From Trogon surrucura (taxonomy: Eukaryota; Chordata; Aves; Trogoniformes; Trogonidae), in NCBI GenBank assembly GCA_020746105.1, contig CM036617.1, forward strand, positions 172,326,412 through 172,390,411: DNA of 64,000 nt, given 5' to 3'. This document shows positions 1-13,975 of this stretch, piece after piece (positions within the stretch are counted from its first letter, which is position 1; the number at the start of each line of letters is the position of its first letter). Both the position numbers and the translations under genes were made by a program. The notes below the pieces were generated by a model, which was given only the letters and a program-made list of their open reading frames with translations, did not search any database and had not been told where the DNA came from.

Positions 1-2642
1 GCAAGTGTCAGCCTTAAAAACCAGCCTCTGTTTGCAACACCAACAATGTCTAGTCTCAATTTTCTTACCTCATATTCTTCACTCCAATTAGTTTAGATCA
101 GCTTCCTGTGCCATTGGCATCCAACTCAAATGGTTTTCTTCCTGTGTGCATGGGTTACAGGGCAAAGAAGAGAGAACAAGAAATATGTTTAATGCTGTCA
201 CCATCACCACATACCTTAGTTTTAACGTCTGGCAGGGCTCGGCAATTTTACCTGGTTTATAACACAGTCAAGTACGGATGGATTTTTAAACAGAAGGCAA
301 AATTAACAACTCTCACAAAAACAGCTAAACAATTTGAAGACAGGATAAAAAAACCACTCAGATTGTGGCAGACACCCAGCATAAAAATAAATCAGTTTGC
401 TTCGCTAATTCTAAGTGCTGAATAGTGCATTTTGCAAAGTAAAACACTTGGCTGTCTGGGAAATGCGTGTTGGTTAGGCTAGGAAAACCTCTCATATATA
501 ATACACATGGACATCACATGCTAAGCCATTCCTTTTTCTTTCTGTGTGATCCTTCTCCTACTCTTAAGCTTCCTAATTTCATTGTGCACTCATGTTGCCC
601 CACATAACGATTCTGCAGCTTGTTTCAATTAAAGGTTGATGTTTTTTTTTCTTGTCTCCCTACTTGCTTCTCTTTTTTCAGCAGCTCTATAGACGTTAAA
701 TTAAGCTTTGGAACACATGTTATTACAACAGGTTTGAAGGACAAGACAGATGTAAAGGCAATACCATTCCCTCAAATTCATCATTATAGAAAGGTAACTA
801 AAAGGGTTTTATCAATACAATAAAAACTCTGAGATGGCAGAAGGACTCCATGAAAGAGTCTTATTAAGAATTTTTTTTTGTCATCTGACTCAAATGGCTT
901 TTCATTTATCGGCTACAGGTGATGTTTAGAAATGTATATTGAAAATGGCAAGCATTTCTGTCAATTTGATTTTTTAAACTTCTGTTCTCTTAAGATTCTT
1001 CTTGCAAAACCTAAATTCCAAGGCCCAGTAGTACCAAATCCAACATTCGCTTTCAGAAAAAAAAGAAAAAGAAAACCTAAAAGAACTTCAAAATATCTGA
1101 TTTTCGGTTTAAGCCTTTAATTAAAATCTGAGTTCCAGTCTTAGCTTAGGGTTATGACTTATAATTCTAAGCCTACCACTCAGTTTTCTGTATCACTCTT
1201 CCTCACCCTGCACATCAGGTCATTCAAGAGGCATTCTTCTTTCCTCTCAAAATCAAGGACTTTGCCCTCCCCTGCAAATGAGTAATCCAGATGTGAGAGA
1301 AATACAACCTATATCTCAGCTCAGAGTATTTTTTGTTCCCTTTTTCTGTGAGACAAAGAAGCGTTTTCTTTGCCAGAAGTGAGGTGTTACACCCTCTCAG
1401 CTATGGATCGAGATTTATATAAAAGCCAAACACCAATTACTTCTGACATCCAGCCACCACTGCTCTGCCTGCTGACCACCTCACAGGGCTTCATGGACTC
1501 CAGCTGCCTTGTACACCTGGCTCTGGGACTGGAACCAGAGCATCTGTCAGGACACATCCAGCCACACTGCCTTCAGCCATGTCTTTGGAGGATGGCGGAC
1601 ACCAGCAGACACTGGAAACTCTCCCCTCTCCCTACCAACACTGCACAGCTCATGCTCTGTGGAAAAACCTCTACATCCTGGAGAGGAGGCATTAGCAGAT
1701 GTAGATTTTTGACCTTCATTACATATGTTAAGGAGCATGTGTCCCAAAGAATCTCTTCAGATGCTAATCCTCCAAATGAGCAAGCAAGCAGCAGGCGTTG
1801 AGCCTGAAGGCACTGATAGCACCAATAGTATGCCCTCCAAAATATTAATTCAGAAGCAAGCACACCACCAGATGCATTCCTTTAGGCTTAAAGTCACCTT
1901 TCAATGGTTGCTTTATTGAAGTAGTTTTGCCTGAAACAGTAGCTACACTCCGGTGCTGCAGCAACCCCAAACAACTCCCAGTAATAGCAGCAATGAGAAA
2001 TAAGAGAAAAAAATCTGTCAAAAATGCAGCTGCAGCAGCTAGTACTAAGACACACACAGAGGACAAAGTAAGAGAAAGTGTAATTTCAACTTGTATTTGT
2101 TTTCAGTATCAGATATGGAGTAGGTAATCTACACCTTCAATTCGAAATGCCTGTTTCTTTGCTTTCTCCACAAAGTGATGCAAATCCCTGCAGATTTAAC
2201 AAAACCAACTTTCAGAAGAACCTATTCCGCACAAAGCATGCTGATGGCACTGTGAACACAACCAGTTCCCATGAAAGGACTGAAAGGAGAGCCAACTGTG
2301 CAAAACTCAGCTTTGGAGCGATTACACAAAAATATTTTAACCACCTTGGAGTTCTTCTTCCAAAGTGTTTCATTTCTATTTAGTGTGAAAATAGCACAGG
2401 CCACTTATGATGGGAACAAAATTGCATTGATTAGCAACTAAGCCAATCAAATCCAAACCCCATATTGATAAAATCCACCAAGCTGTGGAGAGCACAGGTT
2501 GTCTTTATGACTTGTTTTTTGAAATAGCCAGATTATGATTTTCAAACAGTTCAGAGAACCTTAGAAGGTCCACAGAAAAACACAGCCACCTCTTTTTTTA
2601 ACGTATGCCCGTAAAAGCAGACAAGCAAAGTGTAATGCTACA
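1..2642. other. AT-rich non-coding stretch
   Basis: No gene is recognised here. Open frames are short, lack splice-flanked structure and match no family I know. A TATA-like string sits at about 1413-1424, but no CpG enrichment or initiator context goes with it, so I do not call a promoter. The segment 1430-1900 is somewhat more GC-rich and carries overlapping open frames on both strands (up to 143 codons), which I regard as chance. The stretch ends at the CR1 insertion. Confidence 0.6.
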
Positions 2643-3370
2643 GGCTTGGGGAAGGGTGGCTGGAAGGTTGTCTGGTGGAAAAGGACCTGGTTGTTCTGAT
2701 CGACAGCCGGCTGAATACGAGCCAGCAGTGTGCCCAGGTGGCCAAGAAGGCCAACGGCATCCTGGCCTGTATTAGAAATTGTGTGACCAGCAGAAGTAGG
2801 GAGGTGATTGTCCCCCTGTACTCAGCACTGGTGAGGCCACACCTTGAGTATTGTGTTCAGTTTTGGGCACCTCAGTATAAGAGGGATATCGAGGTGCTGG
2901 AGCGAGTGCAGAAGAGGGCGATAAAACTGGTGAAGGGCCTGGAGAATAGACCTTACGAGGAGAGATTGAGGGAGCTGGGACTGTTCAGTTTAAGGAAGAG
3001 GAGGCTGAGGGGGGACCTCATCATGCTCTACAATTACATTGTAGAGAGGTTGATGCTGGTCTCTTCTCACAGGTCATTAGGGACAGAACCAGGGGGAATG
3101 GGTTCAAGTTGCAACAGGGCAAGTTTAGACTGGACATTAGGAAGAAATTCTTCACAGAAAGAGTGGTCAGACACTGGAACAGACTGCCTAGGGAGGTGGT
3201 TGAGTCGCCATCCCTGGATGTGTTTAAGTGTCGCTTAGATGTGGTGTTGGGTGATATGGTTTAGGGGTGAACTTGTAGTGTAGGGTTAATGGTTGTAGTG
3301 TAGGGTTAATGGTTGGACTTGATCCCAAGGGTCTTTTCCAACCTGAACCGTTCTGTGATTCTATGATTCT
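2643..3370 (+). mobile_element. 5'-truncated CR1 LINE (3' part of ORF2 plus 3' tail)
   Basis: This is the last third of a CR1 retrotransposon. It encodes the C-terminal part of the ORF2 reverse-transcriptase protein, from the VLIDSRLN segment through [18 protein letters not shown] to the [12 protein letters not shown] and RLRGDL motifs. The main frame runs 2675-3238 (187 codons) but shifts near 3045-3060: the RxRGNxFK-type and [11 protein letters not shown] residues continue in another frame, so the copy is dead. The 3' end has the CR1 hallmark TTCTGTGATTCTATGATTCT. The 3' untranslated part carries a 20-bp unit in two exact tandem copies (3273-3292 and 3293-3312). It is of the same ORF2 subtype as the copies at about 31.6 and 52.5 kb and differs from the long copy at 22.6 kb. 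No target-site duplication is evident, as usual for CR1. Confidence 0.95.
3273..3312 (+). repeat. 20-bp direct duplication inside the CR1 3' UTR
   Basis: Two exact head-to-tail copies of a 20-bp unit containing GTAGTGTAGGGTTAATGG. The other CR1 copies in the window have a single, diverged version or none at this place. It is probably a private slippage duplication. Confidence 0.85.
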
Positions 3371-4620
3371 AAGAGGATCAACAGAAAATCAGCAAAGTAA
3401 AATGTGTAATTGCTCTGTGTAATACACAGGTTTATTCACAGACCCAGGACTCAGTCTCACCTCCACAGGTTCACAAATTGCTGATCCATCCTCTGCTGCC
3501 TTGTACTGAAACCCCCCGCTACTCCACCACCCGTGAAACAAGAAACGAGCTGCGTTGTGGCTGAAAGGAAAGGTGAAACTGAATCTTTAGACCTTTTTTT
3601 GCCCAGGCTGTACCTGTCATACTTCAGCTGCCAGTAAGTATGTGCACTGTATCTCTCTTCAGAAAGCTCCCACCTCTCCAAAAGTGGGAATGGACTAGTT
3701 ATGGTTGAGCTGTCACTTTGATTTTGTCCTTCAGAGCGCATTTTGTGTTCCTTCCCTTGAAGTCTGACACTTGCTGCTTGTTTGTGTTGCTAGCATCTTT
3801 GTATGCGAAGCCACACATACCAGATTTCTCATAGAGAAACTGAGGGGAAGCCAAAAGATATCGTATTTAACCAACTAACTCCAAAAAAACAACAGGTTTA
3901 GGTCTCTGGATACATTTTTAACCTACAGACTTTACTTATTTTTAGTGATGATGGGATTAGTTGTGTACTGTGAGGAACAAAGAATTATGGATGATGAATT
4001 AGGAGCTTTTTAACGGGAATATGATTCACAGAGGCCACAAGAGCTTTGCTTTATTTGTGATCTACTTCACTGTCAGTAGTAAACTCACTACCTTAGCAAA
4101 ACTGAACAGATATTAATAGGGCAACTCTCAGAGATGGAAAAGCAGAGGAGAAAAAGACATGGCAAGATACTTATGTTCAAAGAGCTATGTCAGCTGGTCT
4201 CTGAGAGAATGATGGTACCACAGGTGCAAGGACTAAAAAACAATCAAGTAAAAAACCTCAGTACTTGTATTAAAAAGCTCATAAAACTCAGAGTAAAATC
4301 CAGTGGGTATAGTTCAAATATTATCTTAAACACACCAAAAATAAAGAAAGGAATATTGTAAAGTCACACTCTCATGATGATGTGAAATTAGCTTATGATA
4401 AACAGCTCTCAAACAGTCTGGCTGGCTGATACTATCAAGTATCTTCCAACAGTGCATTGTCTTAAAAGTTTTTTACAGTAGCAATGTGAATTCCTTTTCA
4501 CAGTGGAGACACCAGTGGAGATTTCACAACTCACCCAACATTAGACTTGGCCTGGATAGTCCAGTAAACTGGGATCACAATTCAGATTGGAAGGGACTAC
4601 TTGACTGTTCTCATAATGGA
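3371..4620. other. Non-coding stretch between CR1 copies
   Basis: No gene recognised. The longest open frame is a reverse one of 94 codons (3457-3741) with no recognisable domain and no supporting splice sites. Composition is AT-rich. Confidence 0.55.
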
Positions 4621-4624
4621 AAGG

Positions 4625-4830
4625 TTTTCTTTGGATTCTGTTTCAGTTGCTCTTGTTTCAACCCACAGATGCTGACTCAATGTGAAGAGCCTGGCTCCAT
4701 CTTCTTGATGGCTGCCCCATAAGCCTCCCAAAATCACCTCTGTTCCAGACCGAGCCAGCTCTGGTTCCTCATCCTCTCTCCACTGGGCAGGTGCTCCAGC
4801 CCTGACTGCATCAGTGGGTCTTTGATGAAC
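4625..4830 (-). mobile_element. Old, decayed CR1 LINE fragment (reverse strand)
   Basis: Read on the reverse strand, the segment contains GGGCTGGAGCACCT followed, about 100 bases on, by GATGGAGCCAGGCTCTTC. These are the same landmarks, in the same order, as in CR1 ORF2 and as in the long copy in this window (the second near 25041). Between them the match is poor with several indels, and no frame stays open. I infer an old CR1 insertion. The boundaries are approximate, and no 3' microsatellite tail is preserved. Confidence 0.55.
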
Positions 4831-5698
4831 TCATGCCAGTTTCACAACCTCTTTTGGTATTGGCTCCATCTCACATAACTTAAGGACCTACCTCTAAGTA
4901 AGCTCTTCTTGCATCTCTGGTTTGCAGAAAGAAATATACAGCCTCAAAGGACCTGTCATACAGACCTACTATTGCACTGGCTGAACTGATTTCTGACAGT
5001 GCTTATCCTCCCTCTTTGGGGAGGAAACTCAGACCAAACAGCCACATTTCCTCAGTCAAGTTAGACTGCAGAAGTTCAACCATAACATCAGCCTTTTTAT
5101 TCATTTTGAACTTATTTTTCAAAAGATCTGTGAAAAATCAAAGAAGGGAAAATGAGTTCTAGGAAGTGGGTCACTACTTACGATGCTTGCCTCCGAGTAG
5201 CTATTTGCAGAGATCGACAAGAAAATTACACCAGTCAGCAAGTTTTTTGTTTACAGTTACTATCACTCTGTAGTCTTGCTGTCTTCAGTGGTTTCATTTT
5301 CAAACAGCTCAGGAAGTTTCCTATTTTAACAGCAGCCTTCTGGGTTTGCCACTAACATCACAAAAAAGATCCATTTGTACCAGGTTTCCCTTTTCTCCTC
5401 ATTTTTGTTTCAACAAAGATGCTGAACCCTGTCACTACAGTATGATTTGACAAAGCACCTCCTGAGAGAAGCAAAGGGTTCCTCACATTTGCACTGGTAG
5501 GCATTGCGCATATTGGAATTGATGCTGATTAGATTCAATAGAATGAACCAAAGTAAATATTTAATAGTGCAGCGTGAACAGTCAAAGCAAACAGCTTGTA
5601 AATAACTCATTGGCTGAAAATTCAAATTCATCCAAGTAACTTCAGCAAACATGAACCACTAACACACTGCCCAACAACCAGGAATGACTCCCAGCCAT

Positions 5699-5729
5699 AA
5701 AAAAAAAAAAAAAGAAAAAAGAAAAAAGA
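5699..5729 (+). repeat. A-rich simple repeat
   Basis: A poly-A tract followed by repeated GAAAAAA units. No retroelement body could be recognised immediately upstream, so I do not call it a SINE or LINE tail. Confidence 0.8.
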
Positions 5730-6970
5730 GCTAAATTAGCAAGAAAACTATTTGCTCAGCCTTAGCCTTCACATTACATTCTATGAGGCAAAACTGTTAC
5801 ACTTTGTTCGGCTCAAAGATTGCATAAAAACTCTACAAAAGTATATTTATGCCTCCAACCCAGAAGATCTTTCTTCCTTATTTCAGAGTCTCCACCTAAT
5901 GGGAGAATTTTGTCAAAATTTTTAAATCAATGGTAATTATTACTCTAAAGTTTTTATACCTCTGTTGTTCGTTTTCAGCATTTTTATATATTGCAGATTT
6001 TTATAGAGTTTGCTTGTAAGATCCTAAGTAAAACTCTCAAAAACACACTTATGACTTACAAATCTTAGTCCCTTTTCTTTGAAGAAAGGGTCTGAGTCAA
6101 TTGTCCACTTACCTCGAGTCAAAATTACAACGTTATGTGAAGGCTTCTTGATGTTTGTGGCTTGAGAACATCCTTGCTTGATACACTGGTTTGGTAGGTA
6201 GTTTGCCTTCACTAGAAAACAGCCCTCATTCACTGCGTATTGCATCTTATCTTTGCAGCAGAGCTGTCTTTGAACTCAAGTACTCATACAAAGCAAGATT
6301 TAATGATATACAACACTTGCATACAACTTAATTACACTGGAGTCTAGAACACTTTTATGTGGTTCAATGATAAAGCCATAAACGAACACTTGGAGCAAAA
6401 TCCCTAAGTGGTTAAACCACATTATAAGGTAGTGACATTTCGCTAAAGAATCAAAACCATACAAATAAATTTATATATGTATGTTGCAGCAGCCTGCGCA
6501 TGTGAAGGAAGATGAGTCACTTGATATTTTATGTTGGCCTTGTGACAGCTGAGCAATGCAATTATCTTCTTTTGCATTGTGCTAGTTTTATCTCACTGGT
6601 ATTAGATTTTTAATTTATCCATATTCTAATTTCTGCAGGGGGTGAAGTACTCAACTCAGGGAAGCAGGGCATTGCTATAACTTAGTTTGCTCAGGTTTCA
6701 CCTGAGGAATATTTCACTACTTTTAAATAAAAATAAGGCCAAAGTAGAGGGACTCTTGTTATTATGCAACTAATTAATGATTAATAAATATTCCTACTGC
6801 ATAGTGTTAAACAGCATTAATTTACCTTCACGTAAAAGAGGGAAAGAAAACCAAACAAGAAATCCTTCCAATCAGACTAAAGACTTTATTGAATCCATAC
6901 TACGCATAAAATGTTTTTAAGAAGGTATATAAAGCTAGAAGTAAATTTGGGGCTTTCTTTTCCTCATTCT

Positions 6971-6990
6971 AAATAAAATAAAATAAAATA
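6971..6990 (+). repeat. AAATA pentanucleotide microsatellite
   Basis: About four uninterrupted copies of AAATA/AATAA in an AT-rich context. Confidence 0.9.
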
Positions 6991-7512
6991 GCAAAAATTA
7001 CTGTACTTCCAGTGACGACTCTGCTACTTGACTTATGAGATATGTGTGAACACAGGGTAAATAGCAAAAGGCATGCCAAGCTACCACAAAAACATGTAGA
7101 AAAATACACAAAAAACACCATAGCATAAAGCCTGCGTATACCCTTAAATAATTAAATATTAACAAATATCCCTTCCTATTATCACATATATCCTAATTGG
7201 AATTAATGTGATATGAAAAACACTTCTTCTAATATAAGCCTTTGAGAAGATCCCTGTAGAGCCAGTTAAGTTGGACAACTGTTAAGATACAATTTAGTTC
7301 AGAATTAGTTTAGAACCAGTTTTAGATACGCTTCTCCTTCTAGTAACTAGCTTGAAGACCAAGCCCTTCAACCAGCTTGCTCATCAGAGATAACTCACAA
7401 GAATAAAAAAGGAACGTACTCCTGGCAAAGTAGCATACAAAAAAGGATGTCAGTCATATTTTGCACCAGTTTGGAATATGGTATTCAAACTAGTAATTTG
7501 AATGTCTACAAT

Positions 7513-7559
7513 AGCAGATAGACATCTACAGTAGGAGGCACAGCAGATAGACATCTACA
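7513..7559 (+). repeat. Imperfect 29-bp tandem repeat
   Basis: The 18-base string AGCAGATAGACATCTACA occurs at 7513-7530 and again at 7542-7559, giving a 29-bp period. Partial related strings flank it (7500-7512 and 7560-7590). No function is suggested. Confidence 0.8.
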
Positions 7560-10500
7560 ATGGCAGGCATATACATCGACAACAGCACACTTAGATGTGT
7601 ACACTGAAATGAGATGGCTGTGACCTAGAATATGCCTCCGGAAAGCAAGTATCTAAATTTGGTGAGAAGTATCTCAACCTGAACTGACAAATATACAGTA
7701 CACTAGTCGAGCTTTTACTTAAAATATTGCCCAGTGGCGTGAAAGGGCTATCACCTTGCATCTGATTATCTAGGCTGACTCATCAGTCAGAGAAGAGCTC
7801 TGACTTGATGGTACTGTGTGTACATACAAAAAGAGAGAAATATCCCAGCTTTCAGACCATCTCAGCATCACCTTGGTCTTGCTCGGGTTGTGTTCCAGCC
7901 CTGCCGTGCAGGAGGTGTGACTGGATTTGCAGTGGTGGCTCTGCCAGTGCTTTGCTGGAACATGGCTCCTCCTGTGGTGCCACGTGTGCTGTCACACAGC
8001 ATGAGCTGAGGGAGGCACACGTGCTGGTAGCCAAAAACACCACACCAAATTCAGGTTTCATTACTCATTGTGTAGCTCATTGACATTTCCAACAATTCAC
8101 GCAAGTTCTAAGAGAGAAAAAAGTATCTGGCCCATCAACTGTGGAATTCTCTGTCCTGCAGTACATGTTCTTCCTAGCCCAGAATACTGCTGAATGAGTC
8201 ATATAGAGATGCTTATGAATATAAAAAAACAGAATTTTTAAAGACGTGTCATTTTGATCTTAATATTAAACTCTGAATTTTTGTGGTGAAAACCAGTACA
8301 GATCACCTTTTGATATAAAAGTATTCCAGTACTACACAACTTCCCCAATTGGCACATTTTGCACACACAGCAACTTTCTTACATGACTGTGAATAGAAAG
8401 CAATCAACTAACAACAGTACACAAGAGTAAAAGGATGAACGGTTTTACACACAAAACCTATTAAAACTGAAAGCACTAGACTCTGTGTTCAAGGCATCCA
8501 AAAGCCAAAGTCAGAAGCATTACTAATGACAGGCAGATGTAATAAGATCTGTGTCGTGAAGCAATATATGGTTGTGGCCAGATTTAGAGCCAGATCATCA
8601 CTTTAGAAATATCGATAGCTGGCTAAGGTCCAAGTTACTCCCTCATCAAAGCAGTATGACTCCTGACTCCAGTGAAAATAATAACTTCAGTTTGTGGAGA
8701 CAAAGTCTTGATCAATAATGAATCTTAACATGTCTACGGGATCTTCTGTCTTCTCAAATGTGAATTAGTACTGACACCTTCTTGGCACTCTGCCAGCAGC
8801 TGCTGCTCACTGAAAGTTGAGTGGCAAGTGTGGGCTGGTGAAAACTGAATAAAAATATGATATTTGAAGTACGGTTTGCCAAGAAAACTGTGACACAACT
8901 GTAAAATGTGGCTATGGAAAAACTAGAGTAACATTTGATTGTGGTTATTACATTTCTGATACAACGTATACCCTGACACACCCATGGTTAGGGCCCTAAA
9001 AAAATCACACAAGACGTTAATCCTTCAAAGCAACTCCCCAGGTTTTGGAGCCAAAGGACAATCATCAAACTTTTCAAGTTTCTTGTGGATTTCCATATAG
9101 CTTGCTCACCAAATTTTTGGCTGAAAACGCTGCCAGTTTTGCTGTTTAACAGACCACCACGGATTAGCTATGGGCCACATATCAAAGCCATGCAGCTCGG
9201 GAGTTAGGGATGAACAGCTCTGGACCACGCACATTTCATTCCGCCAGCTCAAATTTCTGATGACTTGTCTCTCAAAATAGCCCAGTGTTCACCAAGAAGG
9301 TCCCTGCAAACCTCTGGGAAAACAGGAATTGTTTTACTAAGTTAGACCCCTGGCCCATTTAATCCTTTCTCTGCTAACACAAAAACTTAAGAAGCTCGGC
9401 ATTCATGACCACCAGGATAGGTTCCACCCTGATTTTCAGTGTAACTCAGAGGTTGACTTAAATGCTAAATTGCAGGTTTTGCTTTTCATTCTGCATTTTT
9501 ATTATCATAGAATTGGATGTGAATTACTGCTTTAGAATCACTACATTCTTAAAATAGACTTCAAAACTTATTCTGAAGGTCTCAATTCTATGGCTACCAT
9601 TCATATGAGGAAAGAGGATAATTTCAAATGATTGCCTGTCCAGGTTTTCTCTGTGATCAAGTTCTGCGCTATGCCCACCAGCATGCTGGCACAAATACAC
9701 AATTCCCCATCCTCTGGGAAATCTGTTTCACTGGTACTATGTTAGGACTGAGCCCCAAAATAAACGTCTTGTACATTTCTTGTAACTCTTGTATTCATTT
9801 ACTAAGTGTTAAAGTAGATGTTAAAATCGAAAACATTCATTGCCACTATTCCGATAGAAATGCAAATATCTCGGGCATGCATTTGAACAGACATTCCTGT
9901 AGGACCAAGTGGAAATTCATCAAAGAGCACAAAAGCTTGCCTCAACACCCACTGATGTTGGCAGCATAACCGTATGTGAAACTTCTGACTGAATCAGGAC
10001 CCCTAATTGCTTCAAGTCATTTCTTCATCTGGACTTCTAGAGACGTCACTACGATTCCACTCACATGTGCTGTGCTGCACGGTCACATGGACAATGTTTC
10101 ATACATACATAAATGATATATACAGGTTCCAGAGCCCAGAAAAATGCGTTTTACTCGTAGCATTCCAAACCCTCCCTGGAGCACATACACATAGCTTAAA
10201 TTCTAGAAACCCTGACTTTCTAGTATTTCTGCAGAAATTAAGCTTGTCTAACGTTTTCACAATGAAGAGCTGAAAATCAGGCTGCTGAACTCATGTTTAT
10301 GTGCTTTAAGAAATGACCTGATTTTTAAAACACTGAGAGTCTCAGGTGACTTTGGTAGATATAGGGGAGAGGTTTTCTTACAGAGCTGGAACAAATGCCT
10401 AATCTGCTTCCTTTGTGGTTAGTAGGAGCATTAGTGTTGAGCTCAGTGGTGCTCAGCTGCTAACTTTTAGACTTCTGTTTTTGAAAAACAGGTAGTCATA

Positions 10501-13500
10501 GGAACTGAATACCAAAGAAGACTCAAAGAACAGCACAGGGTTTTCAGAACACAACAATTGAAACACATTTCCTGAGTGTTTACTGTCAGTGCTTGCTTGA
10601 AAGAGTAACAGGTGTGTGGGAAATAAGATATGAGAAAGATCCCTTCTTGTTTCAAATTTTAATCCTATCATATTTCCTATGCCCCCTTGCCTGAGCCTTG
10701 AAAGAGGAGATATGTCATCTGTTTAAATGAAAAATGAAAAGGATATACGCATACAAACACACACATGATTGAGCCCATGCTGTAGCTAGGGAGATCAAAT
10801 AAAAGATATCTGTGAAATACTAAACGTAGAAAATGATGAAACAATAAAATACCTGTCCTTTCAGCACTCTATTCTTCAATACTTGGGGAAATGTTTAACT
10901 GTTACCATTTTATTTATAAATTTTCCTCGGAGCATCACATTTTTGCGATCATCAAAGCTACAAAAAGTCTCTCATTTAAAGCACCAACTGAAAGAGGCCA
11001 GTAAGCTCAATTCTCCCTATTTCTTTTTAATTTTTGTTTATTGGTTATTAGTAAAATATTCTCAACTGTGTTTCTCTTCCAGGTACATATTCTTCTAATG
11101 ATTGAGTTTCTTCATACTGCAGCTGATGCACTTTTCACCGTTTTACCTATAATTACCAAATTCAAAATGAAAATGAAAACCGCTTAATTATGTAATTGTG
11201 TTAGAGACAGCATGATAATTAAAGCCCTCAGAAAAGCAGCCCAGAGGCATTGGCTGTGCAGAAAGGTAAAGAAAATATAATACAAGCATCACAGGAAAAG
11301 ACTAAATAAAACATTGTAGGGAGAGAAATCATCCACGCATCCCTGAGCAGGTGTCCTTATGAACCGTATACCTCAATCAACACAAAATATCATATTTATG
11401 TAACAGTTCATGTGCAGGCAGACATGTCACCATAAACTGGCTATTTGTAAGTTATAAAAGAGACTGAAGCTATAGACAACATGACAAAAAAAAACAGTGT
11501 TGAAGATGTAAATTAAAAATATAGGTGGTATTAATCTGTAAATAAAAAAAGTTAAAAGCTTGCTAAGCAATGAATAAAAATAATAAAAGCTGAAGATACT
11601 TTTGTTGAAGGACTAGTAAAAGAAATTATCACTAGTGTTGTGACAGATCTTCAAGTAATGGTATTGCGGGTGTGCAGACATCATATAAAAAGCGTAAACC
11701 CCTTCAGACACACATTTCCAATCTATTTCACTTTCCTAAACTTTGGAAGTATCTTCAGCTGCACACAGCAAAACCAAAACCAGCTGGACCCTCTTTACAC
11801 AGCAAAAGGGCAAATCTAAAGAAGTTTCACATTTGTGACTAACCAGAGAAATCCTTCAGTTAAATTCAAGAGAAACACAAACAATTGCCATGCTCAAAAG
11901 CCTTAACCCCTTCATTCTGGCTCCTGAGGTGATGACACAGGAGAGGATTAGGTTTTGATCAGATGGTGGGACAGGTTAAAAACCACAGTTTCTGCTGCTG
12001 CCCAAAGGAGAGGAAGGGTGACTGTATGGACACTGGAGAAGTTCCACCAGCTGCAAGAGGTGAGACCAGCCCTCAGAGACCACATGGAGAATGGTCTCTC
12101 TGTACATAACTTGCACCACCTCTGAATTTACAGCGCCAGAGTTATTATGCTATTCTCCTGAATGCCATCACCACACAGAAAATACCGCTACATTTGAAGT
12201 TAACAGTATATGTGAACAATTATTTTCTTTTTCTAAAAACCTCAAACTGTCACACAAGAGATCAGCTTCCTTCTGTTCCCAGCAGTTAAAACTAACTTCA
12301 CATGTGTTTTGGCACTTGGCAGTAGATAATTATTGGCTACACGCTTGGCCATGAAGTACTTTCCTTTTATAATTAAGAAATCTTTTGAATTGTGGACAGT
12401 TAACTCCTCTACTGTTAAAGATTGCAAGCAATTAGTATGTAAATTACAAGTTGACACCAACAGCTCATACGGACAAGATAATTTTCACGCACTGAAGGCT
12501 ACCTGTGCTTCATGTAAACACAACAGAAAATAATGATTTTCAGAACTTTCAAAGCATTTAACTTAAAGTGGATCAAAATGCAGAACTGCTTGCTTCCTCC
12601 TGTTGGTGTGAACCAAGACCCAGGCTGAGTGAAAATCGGAAGATGCAAATTTCTTCAGCAGAAAGCCTTCTTTCACTTCCCCTTCTTTCAAGTTCTTACC
12701 TTCACTACACTTGGACTCGCATCTCTGCGATGCTCAATTTGTGTGGCTCCCATGAGAAAGGAGGCTCTGGAAAAGAGATACGAAAGAGTCAAACCACTGC
12801 TCGAGACTGAGATCTTCTGCCAGTTCCAGAGGTGTTATCCACTGCTTGAATAAATTAGGACACAGCATCCTGCTAATCATCTCCCGTTTCTGCCTTCCAA
12901 GTTCCCCCACCACACTTCTTGTGACAGTAAAGCACTAGCAGATAGGAAACTTTTAGATATGCCTGGATAACCGTATTTATATGTAAACCTGATGTTTTCC
13001 AGTGAAACCACTGCTTTGATGCATTTATTTTACATCAAACATGTATTTTATCTGAAATCAGATTTGAGGGCATTCTCCCAATTCTCCACTGCAACTGTTT
13101 TAACACTGTTTCCTGGTAATTCCTTGTAAAAAAAAAAAAATACATTCCGACTCCCATTGTGTTCTTTTCAGCTACTCGTTGCTTCTGTGATTTACGGGTA
13201 CCGCTTGACACACAGAACCCGACCAAACGCCTCGAGAACCTAAAAAAAAATACACGGAAACTTCTTGGTGGCAAATCCCCGTAGAGAAGATCAAGCTGCA
13301 TTTGTCATTCTGAGGCAGGAGTGGGGAACGGAACAGCAACGGCCCCTCGCACCCGCCGCTGTGGGAGACCCGCGGCCCAGCGGCCGCCACGCGAGCCTGC
13401 GCGGGACCCCGCGGACACCACCTCCCCCTGCCCCGGCCAGCTCATGCGGTGGCGGCGGCTCCAGCCCGGGCCCGCAGCGACGAGCGCCGCCTACTGGGGC

Positions 13501-13931
13501 GGGCGGCTCGCGGTGGCACAGGCCGGCGGGCGGGCAGCGGCCCCCACAGGCCGGCGGGAGGAGGGGAGCGGCGACGGCGGCCCGCGGGGTCCGGGAGGGA
13601 GGCAGGGAAGGACGGCTCTGTTTGTGGCCGGTGCAGGGGCGCCATCCCTGCCCCTCTCTGTTTACGAGGTTTTAGGCTTTACGGAGGTGAAAGCGCCCGG
13701 CACGCCCGCCTGGCCCACTGCTTCCTCCGGGCGTGCGCGTCTCACCCCTACCCGGTGGCTCCCACGCGTCTTTCACCAATTCCTCCCCCCGCCCGTCTGC
13801 CCACACCCGCCCGCCGGCCGACGGGCATCCGCACCCCCCGCCCGGCCGCACCGCGCCCGGCTCAGCCCCGCCGCGGCGGCTGTCGGCCTCCGCGCTCCGC
13901 GCTCCCATAGGCTGGCGGCAACCTCAGCGGC

Positions 13932-13941
13932 AGCCAATCAG
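13932..13941 (+). promoter_or_regulatory. NF-Y (CCAAT) box
   Basis: The string AGCCAATCAG matches the extended NF-Y consensus RRCCAATCAG and lies inside the CpG island, about 30 bases upstream of an AT-rich box. This is normal spacing for a proximal promoter. Confidence 0.7.
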
Positions 13942-13965
13942 AAGGCAGTTGTCAGGCCCTCCCGT

Positions 13966-13975
13966 CTATTTTTAG
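13966..13975 (+). promoter_or_regulatory. MEF2-type AT box / TATA-like element
   Basis: CTATTTTTAG is a perfect match to the MEF2 core (YTAWWWWTAR) and is nearly palindromic. Placed about 30 bases downstream of the CCAAT box and just before G-rich sequence, it could act as a MEF2 site, as a weak TATA box, or both. The site is directly visible; its use is inferred. Confidence 0.55.

Larger units (their letters stand above)
4831..13300. other. Long AT-rich non-coding stretch
   Basis: About 8.5 kb with no recognised gene. It holds scattered simple repeats: an A-rich tract at 5699-5729, an AAATA repeat at 6971-6990 and an imperfect 29-bp tandem repeat at 7513-7559. All open frames are at most 113 codons, start at random ATGs and show no domain, signal or splice-flanked pattern. 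The segment 7850-8060 is more GC-rich and opens frames on both strands, which is typical of chance. It could be intergenic or intronic. Confidence 0.55.

Noticed and set aside
1370-1863. Overlapping 143- and 96-codon frames with a TATA-like string upstream
   Set aside because: No domain, no CpG or splice support, and comparable frames on both strands; best explained as chance.
3273-3312. Telomere-like TAGGGTTA strings
   Set aside because: They occur as part of a 20-bp duplication in a CR1 3' UTR, not as a TTAGGG array.
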